From CAYQDR01 sp964416315 (GTDB lineage Bacteria; Methylomirabilota; Methylomirabilia; Rokubacteriales; DASRDR01), in NCBI GenBank assembly GCA_964416315.1, contig CAYQDR010000044.1:1-32642 (forward strand): a DNA stretch of 32,642 nt. The letters are read 5' to 3'. The position numbers and the translations under genes were made by a program. The stretch's first letter is position 1. Each line of letters begins with the position of its first letter. Positions 15,665-23,361 of the stretch are shown one piece after another. The notes under the pieces were generated by a model. The model searched no databases, was not told the DNA's origin, and saw only the letters and a list, made by a program, of their open reading frames with translations.

Positions 15665-16252
15665 CTACAGTTCCTCAATCCCCCTGATCCGCAGGTATTC
15701 GAGGGCTTTCAGAGCCGGGAGGTAGTCGGGATCGTAGGCGAGCGCCTGCTCGAACGAGCGACGGGCGTCCCCGACGCGACCCTTCATGAGGAGGGCGCGC
15801 CCCAGGTTGAAGTGGGCGAACTGGTAGCAGCAGTAGCGCCGGGCGGCGACGGCCTTTTCCAGCCAGGGGATCGCCTCGTCCGGGCGGCCCAGCTCCATCA
15901 GGTAGGCGCCGATGTCGTTATAGGGGTTCCCGTAGTCCGGGTCCAGCGCGATGGCTTTCTTGCACTCGGTGATCGCGTCATCGAGGTGGCCGAGCTGGCT
16001 GAGGGACCACCCGAGGAACGTGTGGGCCTCCGCGGTCGGGTGGATCTCGATGGACTTCCGGAAAGAGAGGACCGCTTGGTCGTACCGGCCGAGAAGGTGG
16101 AGCAGGTAGCCGTTCCGCCAGAGCAGATAGGCTTGCTCTCCGGCGGGGAGCTTCTCGGGTTCGTCTGCGCCTGCCTGCGGGGCCGCCCGCCCGGCCAGCA
16201 GCGCGAGGACCAGGATCGCGCCCGCGAGGTGACGGTGTCCGCCTGCCGTCAT
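15665..16252 (-). CDS. Exported TPR-repeat protein
   Basis: A 195-residue protein with a probable signal peptide (about 1-29, ending RAAPQAGADEP region) and then about four tetratricopeptide repeats. Examples are GRYDQAVLSFRKSIEIHP, GHLDDAITECKKAIALDP, GRPDEAIPWLEKAVAA and GRVGDARRSFEQALAYDP. TPRs mediate protein-protein contacts; a periplasmic scaffold role is likely but the partner is unknown. It is last in the minus-strand group, four bases after the LysM/TPR lipoprotein gene, and is followed by a strong terminator. Confidence 0.88.
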   Translation of the reverse strand: MTAGGHRHLAGAILVLALLAGRAAPQAGADEPEKLPAGEQAYLLWRNGYLLHLLGRYDQAVLSFRKSIEIHPTAEAHTFLGWSLSQLGHLDDAITECKKAIALDPDYGNPYNDIGAYLMELGRPDEAIPWLEKAVAARRYCCYQFAHFNLGRALLMKGRVGDARRSFEQALAYDPDYLPALKALEYLRIRGIEEL

Positions 16253-16256
16253 GCGG

Positions 16257-17375
16257 TCACTTCCTCGGAGGCTGCCTCGGCTGCTGGCGCTGCTCGAGGG
16301 CTCGCAGCATCCGCTCGGCCTGCTCGATGTTCCGATGCGCGTTGACGTGGCCGGGGTCGTACTCGAGGATCTGCCGCCACTCCGCGATGGCCTCGGGGAG
16401 CTTCTCCTCCCGGAAGAGCTGCAGCCCCTGGCTATAGTGCTGGCGGACGAGCAGCTCGCGGGCGGTCCTGAGCATCCGCTCTGAGTCCTCGTAGTCCGGG
16501 GCGAGCCTGGCGAGCTGGCTCAGGGTCTGGTAGGACGAGGCGTACTTCTTCTCGGCGAACTGGCCCTTGCCGATCTCGTAGAGGATCTGCTTCTTGAGAT
16601 CGAGCCCTTCCCGGTGCTGCGGGCTCGAGGCGAGGAGCCGGTCCACGTCGCCGAGCGCGACCACGTACTCTCCGCGCTCGAAGGCCTCCCGGGCGTCGGC
16701 GAGCAGCGGATTGACCTCGGGCTCCTCCCTGACCGGCGGGGGTGCTCCCGGGGTGGTCGGCGGCGGCGCGGCCTCGAGGACCCGGAACGGGACGCCCGGG
16801 ATCTCGGGGATCCGGAGGGTCGCCCCGGCGGCGAGCCGCGCGTTGGGACGGAGCTGGTTGACCTCCTCGATCAGCTCGACGCGGGTGCGGTCGCCGTAGT
16901 AGCGCTCGGCGATCGACGCGGCCGTGTCGCCCTGCCGGACGGTGTGGGTGACGAAGCGCACCACCCGGACCTCGTTCTGGAGCGCCGCGAACGCGGTCTT
17001 GTTGAACGGGTCGAGCGCCAGCACGGCGAGGAAGTGGCGCCGGGCCTCGAGGTGCGAGCCCCGCGCGAGGGCCTCGCGCCCCTGGCGGATGCGCTCGGCG
17101 ACCGTCCGCTCGATCCGCGCCTCGACGTTCCGCTTCGCCGCCTGGGCCGCCGTGTCCTTCGGGTCGACGGTGAGGGCGACGGCCAGCTCGTCGGCGGCCT
17201 GCTTGAGGTCGCCCTGACGGGCCAAGAGGTCGGCCCGGTCCCGGTGGCGCTGGGCGAGGGCGGCGGGCGACGGTGGCGCTGATCCGGGGAGCGCGGCGCA
17301 GGCTCCGAGCCCCAGGCAAACCAGCAGGAGAGCGCCGGGGGCGAATCCCCCTCGGCGAGTCGAAGACGAGCTCAT
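16257..17375 (-). CDS. LysM- and TPR-containing lipoprotein
   Basis: A 372-residue predicted lipoprotein with signal peptide and lipobox LGAC (C26). A first helical repeat region (about 40-135) is TPR-like (GDLKQAADELAVALTVDP). A LysM domain spans about 144-190 (THTVRQGDTAASIAERYYGD). After a Pro-rich linker come more TPR-like repeats (GEYVVALGDVDRLLASSP; EKLPEAIAEWRQILEYDPGH). LysM binds GlcNAc-containing glycans, so the protein probably links the outer or inner membrane to peptidoglycan. It is adjacent to another TPR protein and a deacetylase, suggesting an envelope assembly or wall-modifying unit. Confidence 0.88.
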   Translation of the reverse strand: MSSSSTRRGGFAPGALLLVCLGLGACAALPGSAPPSPAALAQRHRDRADLLARQGDLKQAADELAVALTVDPKDTAAQAAKRNVEARIERTVAERIRQGREALARGSHLEARRHFLAVLALDPFNKTAFAALQNEVRVVRFVTHTVRQGDTAASIAERYYGDRTRVELIEEVNQLRPNARLAAGATLRIPEIPGVPFRVLEAAPPPTTPGAPPPVREEPEVNPLLADAREAFERGEYVVALGDVDRLLASSPQHREGLDLKKQILYEIGKGQFAEKKYASSYQTLSQLARLAPDYEDSERMLRTARELLVRQHYSQGLQLFREEKLPEAIAEWRQILEYDPGHVNAHRNIEQAERMLRALEQRQQPRQPPRK

Positions 17376-17443
17376 GGACGGCGAGAGCGCGCCGGATCAG
17401 GCGCGGGAGCGTGCCACCGTCGGGCGAAGCTGCGCGCTGAGGC

Positions 17444-18469
17444 TCACCGGATCCGCTCCTCGCTGAAGACAGTGAGGTTCCTCGCGAACTCCTCGAGCGT
17501 CATCTCCGAGTAGATCTGGCTCCGGTGGGCCCGGAGGGGATAGACGAAGGACGGGTTGCCCTCCCGGTAGACGGTGAAGGCCGCGAGGTAGCCGTACTCC
17601 CTGACCTTCTTGATGACCTCGTCGTCCTGGTTGCCGTACGGGTAGGCGATGATCTGCGCGGTCCGCCCGAGGTGGCGCTGGAAGAGCCCCTGGGGCAGTC
17701 CCAGCTCCTCCTGCATCCGTCGGTCGAAGTCGGCGTCGGACTCACCCGGCTTGCGCCGGAGGTCCCCGTGAGTCTTCGTGTGTCCCTGGATATCGAACCC
17801 GTCCCGTGCCAGCCGGCGCAGGTCGTCCCACGTCATCGCGTTCCGCCCTGCCCCGACGTAGTCCGTGTAGATGAAGAGCGTCGCCTTGAATCCGAGCTCC
17901 TTCAGGATCGGGTAGGCGTAGTCGAGGAACGACTTGTAGCCGTCGTCGAAGGTGATGACGACAGCCCTGCGCGGGAGCTGGTGCCGGAACGAGATGAACT
18001 CGAACAGCTCCCGCAGGGTCACGACCCGGTAGCCGTTGGCCTTGAGGTGGCGCATCTGCTCTTCGAAGCTCTTGGCGGCGATGACCAGGCGCCCGCGGGC
18101 CTGGGGGCCGATGTTGTGGTAGACGAGGACGGGGACGAGCTGGTAGCCCGCGCGATCCACGCCCGCGAGGTTCCAGGGCCGTTTCGGGACCACCACCTCC
18201 CGGCCCGGGGCGACGCCCTCGTTGTAGTCCTCGATCATCCACGCTTTGCTCGGGTCGCCGAGGAATCGGCTCGCCAGGCGCTCGGCGGTGTCGCCGGGCT
18301 GGGCGAACGTGACGACGAACTCCTCCGATTCGAACGCCGCCGGCTGGGTTGCGGGCTTCCCGGCGGTCGGGCCCGGCGCGGGCGCCAGGCGCGCCTGAAG
18401 CTCCGCGCAGGCCGACAGCGCGAGCACGGCGAGGCCGAGGGCGGACACCCGGGTCCACGACGGCCGCAT
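17444..18469 (-). CDS. Polysaccharide deacetylase lipoprotein with LysM-like N-terminus
   Basis: A 341-residue predicted lipoprotein (lipobox LSAC, C21). Residues about 50-95 resemble a LysM unit (FAQPGDTAERLASRFLGD). A NodB-type carbohydrate esterase 4 domain follows: VITFDDGYKS gives the catalytic/metal aspartates D175 and D176, GHTKTH gives metal ligands H230 and H234, and IAYPYG is the third motif. Such enzymes remove N-acetyl groups from peptidoglycan or exopolysaccharide (PgaB-like chemistry). With the neighbouring LysM/TPR lipoprotein it suggests a surface glycan modifying pair; the substrate is not determined. Confidence 0.9.
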   Translation of the reverse strand: MRPSWTRVSALGLAVLALSACAELQARLAPAPGPTAGKPATQPAAFESEEFVVTFAQPGDTAERLASRFLGDPSKAWMIEDYNEGVAPGREVVVPKRPWNLAGVDRAGYQLVPVLVYHNIGPQARGRLVIAAKSFEEQMRHLKANGYRVVTLRELFEFISFRHQLPRRAVVITFDDGYKSFLDYAYPILKELGFKATLFIYTDYVGAGRNAMTWDDLRRLARDGFDIQGHTKTHGDLRRKPGESDADFDRRMQEELGLPQGLFQRHLGRTAQIIAYPYGNQDDEVIKKVREYGYLAAFTVYREGNPSFVYPLRAHRSQIYSEMTLEEFARNLTVFSEERIR

Positions 18470-18482
18470 GTGGCCGGGGTCC

Positions 18483-19937
18483 TCAGGCCTCTCCGGTCAG
18501 GCCGAGGATCTCGTAGACCTCGACCGGCTCTTCCTCGTCCCTGAGCTGCACGACGCCTTGGGAGCGGGCCAGGACGGACGCCCTGACCGCCTTGTAGGTC
18601 TGCCGGCTGATAAGGATCTGACCGGGCTTCGCGAACTCTTCGAGGCGCGCGGCGAGGTTTACGTGTCTGCCGATGACCGTGTACTCCATCCGCTCCTCGG
18701 TGCCCACCGTGCCCGCCACCGCCACCCCGGTGTTCACGCCGATCCCCACGTTGATCGGCTCCTTGCCTTCCCGCAGGCGCCGCTGGCTGAGCTCCACGAC
18801 GCCCGCCTGCATGGCGAGCGCGGTCCGGATCGCGCGCAGCGAGTGGTCCCCGTGCCGGATCGGCGCCCCGAAGACCACCATCACGCCGTCGCCGAGGAAC
18901 TTGTCCAGGGTCCCGTCGTACCGCAAGGTGGTGTCGACCATCAGGGCGTAGAACTCGTTGAGCAGCGACACCACCTCCTCGGCCCTCAGCCGCGCGGCGA
19001 GCGGCGTGAACCGCCGGATGTCGCAGAAGAGCACCGTCACTTCCCGGCGCTCGCCCTTCAGCGCGGCCCGCTCCGGGTCCTTCAGGACCTCCTCCACGAC
19101 CTCGCGGGAGACGTAGCGGCTGAAGGCCTGCTTGATCATCTCCTTCTCGCGGAGGCTCGTCGCCATCTGGTTGAAGGATTCCGTGAGCGCGCCGATCTCG
19201 TCGCGCGAGGTCACCGCCAGCGCGACGTTGTAGTTGCCGCCCGCGATCGCCCGCGTCGCGTCCACGAGGCGGAGGATCGGCCGAGAAAGGGCCGTGGAAA
19301 GGGCGACCGCCCCGCCGATGCCGGCCAGGACCATGACGACGCTGATGAGGATCGTCTCGTTGCGCGCCTTGACCAGCGCCTCGCCGATGGACCTGCGGCT
19401 GAAGCCGAGGTAAAGGGCGCCGACCCGCACCTTGCTGAAGACAAGCGGGACCGCGAAGTCGATCAGGGGGCCGAGCGCCGGGTCGGTGTAGGCCTGGACC
19501 AGCAGCTCCTCGGCGAGCGGCGCGAGTGGCCGCCGCCGCTCGAGCGGCTTGCCGACGAGGCTGAGATCCGAGTGTGCCAGAACCTTGCCGTCCTGGTCGG
19601 TGATGACGAGGTAGACGACGTCCTCGTCCTTCAACGCGTCCTTGACGAGGAGATTCAGGCTCAGCTCGTCGTGCGTGACGATCGGGTTCTTCGCGCTCGC
19701 GGCGAGGTCCCGGGCGATGGTGAGCCCGCGCTTGGTCATCTCGGCTGTGAGCTTCGTCTGCTTGAGGTGGAGCAGGAAGGCGCTCACCAGGGCGAGGGTG
19801 ATGATGAGGAGGATGGCGATGAGCAGGCTGAGCTTCAGCTTCAGCGAGAGCCGGAGGCGCGCGGGCGGGCTTCCGCTGGCTGGCCGCCGCTCGGCCGTCC
19901 CGGGTCCGTCGCCCTGCGGAGAGTCCTCGTCGCTCAT
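18483..19937 (-). CDS. Membrane class III nucleotide cyclase with HAMP domain
   Basis: A 484-residue sensor cyclase: membrane segment 1 (about 36-58), an extracytoplasmic sensor region, membrane segment 2 near ETILISVVMVLAGIGGAVAL, a HAMP linker, and a C-terminal class III cyclase domain. Metal aspartates are D306 (FCDIRRF) and D350 (DKFLGD). K346 with T420 (EYTVIG) points to adenine, hence cAMP, and N427 with the AARLE arginine complete the site. The usual IGDxVN reads IGRHVN (R424, H425). ATG 19937 was preferred to GTG 19943. A perfect extended -10 lies upstream. Cyclic AMP as product is inferred. Confidence 0.92.
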   Translation of the reverse strand: MSDEDSPQGDGPGTAERRPASGSPPARLRLSLKLKLSLLIAILLIITLALVSAFLLHLKQTKLTAEMTKRGLTIARDLAASAKNPIVTHDELSLNLLVKDALKDEDVVYLVITDQDGKVLAHSDLSLVGKPLERRRPLAPLAEELLVQAYTDPALGPLIDFAVPLVFSKVRVGALYLGFSRRSIGEALVKARNETILISVVMVLAGIGGAVALSTALSRPILRLVDATRAIAGGNYNVALAVTSRDEIGALTESFNQMATSLREKEMIKQAFSRYVSREVVEEVLKDPERAALKGERREVTVLFCDIRRFTPLAARLRAEEVVSLLNEFYALMVDTTLRYDGTLDKFLGDGVMVVFGAPIRHGDHSLRAIRTALAMQAGVVELSQRRLREGKEPINVGIGVNTGVAVAGTVGTEERMEYTVIGRHVNLAARLEEFAKPGQILISRQTYKAVRASVLARSQGVVQLRDEEEPVEVYEILGLTGEA

Positions 19938-20007
19938 CGCCACGCTGCGTTTCTAGCCCCCGGAGTCCGGGTGGCCGATGCAGGTTAGACGCGCCAGCCG
20001 CCAAGCG

Positions 20008-20016
20008 ATTATAGCA
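20008..20016 (-). promoter_or_regulatory. Extended -10 promoter for the cyclase gene
   Basis: On the minus strand TGCTATAAT reads from 20016 to 20008, identical to the element before ftsH. It lies in the 111-base gap between the HD-GYP gene and the cyclase gene, about 70 bases before the cyclase start. No clear -35 is seen. Confidence 0.65.
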
Positions 20017-20048
20017 GCGCTCCCGCTCGCCCGCGGCGGCCGCCGCCG

Positions 20049-21197
20049 TCAGCTCGGTCCCGGCGCGGTGCGGATCACCCGTTCCAGGACCCGGACGACG
20101 ACCGGGTCGAAGGCCTTCCCGGCCTCCTGCCAGAGCACCTCCAGCGCCCGCAGGGACGGCATCGGTCGCTTGTGCTTGCGCAGGGTCGTCATGGAGTCGT
20201 AGGCGTCGGCCACCGCGACGATCTGGCTGAACGGGTGGAGGTGCCAGGTCCCGGGAACCGGCGGGTACCCGAGGCGGTCGTGCCGGATCTGGTGCTCGAA
20301 GGCGACGATCATCGGCAGGCGGTTGAACCCGGGCAGTCGACTCAGCATGTCGGCGCCGCGGACCGGGTACTGCCGCATCACCTGCCATTCCTCCTGGCCC
20401 AGCGGGCCCGCCTTCTGGAGGATCTCGATGGGGATCGTGATCTTTCCGAGGTCGTGCAGGATGGCGGCGATCGCGAGCTCCCGCACGTCCCCTTCCGGCA
20501 GGCCGAGTCCGATACCGATGCTGACGGACAGGACGCAGACGTTGACGGAGTGGTAGAGCGTGTACTCGTCGTAGGACTTGATGTTCGCGAGCCGCAGGAC
20601 GAGTGACGGGTCGGAGAGGATCTGCTCCAGGATCGCCGAGGTGACGACGCGGAGCGAGGAGAGCTGCTCCACCGTGACAGGCTCGCGGCGGAGAATGCCG
20701 GCCTCGACTGTCCGGAGCATCTCGACCGCCCCGAAATAGGCGCGCCGGGCCATCGCCTCGCTGGTCTGCTCTTCGCGCTTGGCCGGCTCCTCCAGGACGA
20801 TGTGCGTCACGCCCTTCCGTTCGGCCCACGTCGCGACTTGGTCTCCGGTCCCGCTCGCGAGAATCTCGGCGAGCGCCTCGACCTCGGCCGGCGTGACCCC
20901 GCGGTGGAAAGTGATCCCGCCGATCTTGCGCTCGGTCTGGCACAGCTCGAGGAAGGCGCGGTACATCAGGCTCTCGCGCGGGAGGATTCGGTTCCCCGCG
21001 ATCAGGAGGTCACCGATGAACCGATACGCGAGCACTTCCCGCCGCTCGAGGTAGGCGGCGACTGCCTGCAGGAAGGCCTGCTGGGCGCGCTGGATCTGGG
21101 GGTGCCGCGGCGGGTACAGCCCGGACAGTCGCAGGAGGCCGTTGAGCTGGGCGAAGACGACCTCCGCCTGGGCGAGGACGCTTTCGGTGCTACTCAC
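20049..21197 (-). CDS. HD-GYP domain protein (c-di-GMP phosphodiesterase family)
   Basis: A 382-residue soluble protein. Residues about 8-135 form an N-terminal module (GLYPPRHPQIQ, GDLLIAGNRIL, GVTPAEVEALAEILA) that looks homologous to the start of the upstream HEAT protein. An HD-GYP domain follows (about 205-380) with YHSVNVCVLS, ILHDLGK (H248, D249) and LGYP (310-312). HD-GYP enzymes linearise c-di-GMP. The usual HHExxDGxGYP signature reads EHQ...DRLGYP, with one histidine apparently replaced by Gln, so activity is uncertain. The GTG start overlaps the HEAT gene stop by 8 bases, implying co-translation. Confidence 0.9.
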   Translation of the reverse strand: MSSTESVLAQAEVVFAQLNGLLRLSGLYPPRHPQIQRAQQAFLQAVAAYLERREVLAYRFIGDLLIAGNRILPRESLMYRAFLELCQTERKIGGITFHRGVTPAEVEALAEILASGTGDQVATWAERKGVTHIVLEEPAKREEQTSEAMARRAYFGAVEMLRTVEAGILRREPVTVEQLSSLRVVTSAILEQILSDPSLVLRLANIKSYDEYTLYHSVNVCVLSVSIGIGLGLPEGDVRELAIAAILHDLGKITIPIEILQKAGPLGQEEWQVMRQYPVRGADMLSRLPGFNRLPMIVAFEHQIRHDRLGYPPVPGTWHLHPFSQIVAVADAYDSMTTLRKHKRPMPSLRALEVLWQEAGKAFDPVVVRVLERVIRTAPGPS

Positions 21198-23196
21198 GCC
21201 CGGGCTCGGCGGGCTGCGCGGAGGGACCTGCCGGGGTGCGCATGGCGACGAGCGCGTCTTCCGCGAACCGACGGACCTTCCGCTCGTTCTGCTGCCAGGG
21301 CCACGCGCGCCGCCGCGTGATCGCCTCGAGGACCTGTCGCGCTTCGGGACCGCCGATCGAGGCCAGCGAGCCGATGATCTCCCGCTTGACCAGGAGGTCC
21401 GTCACCGTTCGCGTCGGCGTCGAGAGGAACTCGCGCAGCGGCCCCACGGCGTCGGCATCCATGAGGCTCCCGAGGAGCTTCATGGCGGCGAGGCGGACCT
21501 CACTGTCGGGATCGGCGAGGTACTCGATGAGCGGGCGCATCGCCTGCTTGCCGCCGAGGGTCGCGAGGGCGCGCGCGACCTCCCGGCGGACCAGGGGGTG
21601 CTCGTGTCGGGCCAGCTTCTCGACGATGGGGTAGGTGGCCGCGTCGCCGATGCGCGCGAGCAGCGCGACGAGGTGGCGCGTGAGGGCCGATGGCGCGTCG
21701 GCCACCTGCGACCGGATGGCCGGGACGGCGGCCGGGCCCAGGGCGGCGAGGGTCTCGAGCAGCCGATCGCGGGCGCGCGCGTCCTGCTCCGCGACCAGCA
21801 GCGCGGCGAATTCCTCCGTGGCCTCGGCGCCGAGGAGCCCGAGGTACTCCGTCGCGCCCCGGATCTCGTCGGGTCCTTCGCTCCGGCGGAGGACGTCGAC
21901 GAGGAGCGAGACGTGGGAGCGCGCAGACAGCCGCTTCTGCAAGAGGTAGAGGCGGCGCTGGTGCTCGGCGATCCACTGCGGCCGGAGCTTCTCGAGGCTG
22001 TTGAGGGCGCGCAGGATCCGGAGGGCGAGGCGCAGCTCGCTCCGGGTCAGGCCCTCGGCGATCGCCTCCTCGAGGGCATCGATGAGGAACACGGGATAGG
22101 CTTCGGTCTCCACCGTGCCGAGGAGGTGGAAGAGGATGTTGACGCTGTGTCCCAAGACCGCGTCCGGGGCGCAGGCCGCGCGGACGATCTCGCCGAGCTT
22201 CGCCAGCCCGGGATCGTCCTCGGCGATCAGCGGCTGCGTCGGCGCCGGCGGCGTCTCCTTCGCGGCGAGCGCATCCTCGAGGGCCTCGCGCAGGCGCGCC
22301 TTCCGCCAGTCCTCCGCCGGCATCTCCTCGAGGTTCGCGCGGATCTCCTCGATGGCGGTCGCCGGCACGAGGGCCGTCAGTTGGGCGAGCTCGTCTCCCG
22401 AAAACCGCGTGAGGAGGCTCAGCACGTCGGGGATCCACGCCCGGGGCATGAGCCACGAGCCGGCCAGGGTACCACGGAGAGGGTCGGGGAGGGCGACGAT
22501 CGACTCGGCCAGGATCCGGTAGCGGAGCTCCTTGTCCGGCTCCGCCTCGATCAGCGGGATGAGCATCTCGATGGCCGCGAAGACCCCCTCCGCCCCGCCG
22601 GGCTCGGCGAGCTCGAGGAGCCAGGGCGAGAGTCGCTTCCGGTCGTAGGTGAGCTCGCGGAACTGATCGGCGAGCGCCTCCACGATCGCGTTCACGAGGG
22701 CTTCCAGCGCGTCGAGCCGCGCCGTGAGCGCGCCGGGGCCCGCCGCACCGGTCCCGCCGTCCTCGCCCCAGAACAGGCCGCGCAGCGAGACGTGGACGAC
22801 GTTCTTCTGGGAGAGCACCGCCTGCGGTCCGCCGGCGGCGTCCAGCGCCTGCTGGCCGAGGTTCAGGCAGTCGAGGAAGTCGCGCAGCTCCCACGGCTCG
22901 ACGCCCGGCTCGATGACGATCTCGTTGATGTGGCACGTCTCCAGCTCGAACCGAAAGGCGTCGAGAGCCTGGTCGCGGCTGGCGAGGTGGCCCCCGTCCC
23001 ATTCCCACCGGCCGTTCGCGATCCGGAGCGAGCCGGGAAGCCCCTCGTGTCGTGCACCCTCGAGATTCCGGTGGAGGCGTTGGATCCACTCGGCGGCGAG
23101 GGGGTTGCCCGCCGGGTAGAGCTTGACGGCCTTCTTCGCTCCGAGGAGTTCTTTGAGGAAGCCCTCGACGACCTGCGGGACCGGAGCGGTCGGCAT
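21190..23196 (-). CDS. HEAT-repeat protein with N-terminal module shared with the HD-GYP protein
   Basis: A 668-residue soluble, helix-rich protein. Its first 140 or so residues (VKLYPAGNPLAAEW, NGRWEWDGGHLAS, IEPGVEPWELRDFLDCLN, KNVVHVSLR) align by eye with the N-terminus of the adjacent HD-GYP protein. A long helical middle follows. The C-terminal 230 residues are HEAT repeats, for example HPLVRREVARALATLGGKQA and DPDSEVRLAAMKLLGSLMDA. ATG 23196 follows a GAGAGGT ribosome-binding sequence and was chosen over an upstream GTG/ATG-like extension. HEAT repeats serve as protein-binding scaffolds. Function is unknown; the overlap with the HD-GYP gene points to a joint signalling role. Confidence 0.85.
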   Translation of the reverse strand: MPTAPVPQVVEGFLKELLGAKKAVKLYPAGNPLAAEWIQRLHRNLEGARHEGLPGSLRIANGRWEWDGGHLASRDQALDAFRFELETCHINEIVIEPGVEPWELRDFLDCLNLGQQALDAAGGPQAVLSQKNVVHVSLRGLFWGEDGGTGAAGPGALTARLDALEALVNAIVEALADQFRELTYDRKRLSPWLLELAEPGGAEGVFAAIEMLIPLIEAEPDKELRYRILAESIVALPDPLRGTLAGSWLMPRAWIPDVLSLLTRFSGDELAQLTALVPATAIEEIRANLEEMPAEDWRKARLREALEDALAAKETPPAPTQPLIAEDDPGLAKLGEIVRAACAPDAVLGHSVNILFHLLGTVETEAYPVFLIDALEEAIAEGLTRSELRLALRILRALNSLEKLRPQWIAEHQRRLYLLQKRLSARSHVSLLVDVLRRSEGPDEIRGATEYLGLLGAEATEEFAALLVAEQDARARDRLLETLAALGPAAVPAIRSQVADAPSALTRHLVALLARIGDAATYPIVEKLARHEHPLVRREVARALATLGGKQAMRPLIEYLADPDSEVRLAAMKLLGSLMDADAVGPLREFLSTPTRTVTDLLVKREIIGSLASIGGPEARQVLEAITRRRAWPWQQNERKVRRFAEDALVAMRTPAGPSAQPAEPGRE

Positions 23197-23251
23197 CGCC
23201 ACCTCTCGAAGGTTACCGGCGCACTCGAGCCCGGTTTGACGCGCTGGCGTC

Positions 23252-23260
23252 ATTTTAGCA
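23252..23260 (-). promoter_or_regulatory. Extended -10 promoter for the HEAT/HD-GYP operon
   Basis: On the minus strand TGCTAAAAT reads from 23260 to 23252, one base different from the extended -10 before ftsH and the cyclase gene. It would give a leader of about 50 bases to the ATG at 23196. No good -35 is evident. Confidence 0.6.
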
Positions 23261-23323
23261 GACGGCCGGGCCTGGCCGGAAGAAATGGCCGCTTCTGGTG
23301 CGGGCCTAACTGCTACCGACCGC

Positions 23324-23353
23324 TTGACAGCTTCACCGAGCGTGGGCTACAGG
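23324..23353 (+). promoter_or_regulatory. Possible promoter for murQ
   Basis: A perfect -35 TTGACA (23324-23329) is followed after 18 bases by a poor -10, TACAGG (23348-23353). Transcription from it would start almost at the GTG at 23362, giving a very short leader or none. An AGGGTGAG ribosome-binding-like sequence at 23351-23358 overlaps the -10, so only one of the two readings can hold. Confidence 0.4.
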
Positions 23354-23361
23354 GTGAGAGC

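Noticed and set aside
20033..20046. Perfect palindrome GCGGCGGCCGCCGC after the HD-GYP stop
   Set aside because: It has no loop and consists of simple GGC/GCC repetition, so it is likely to be compositional rather than a designed terminator.
21142..23361. Plus-strand open frame continuing upstream of murQ through the HEAT gene
   Set aside because: It is antisense to a convincing minus-strand gene. MurQ homology, the ribosome-binding sequence and the GTG at 23362 mark the real start.
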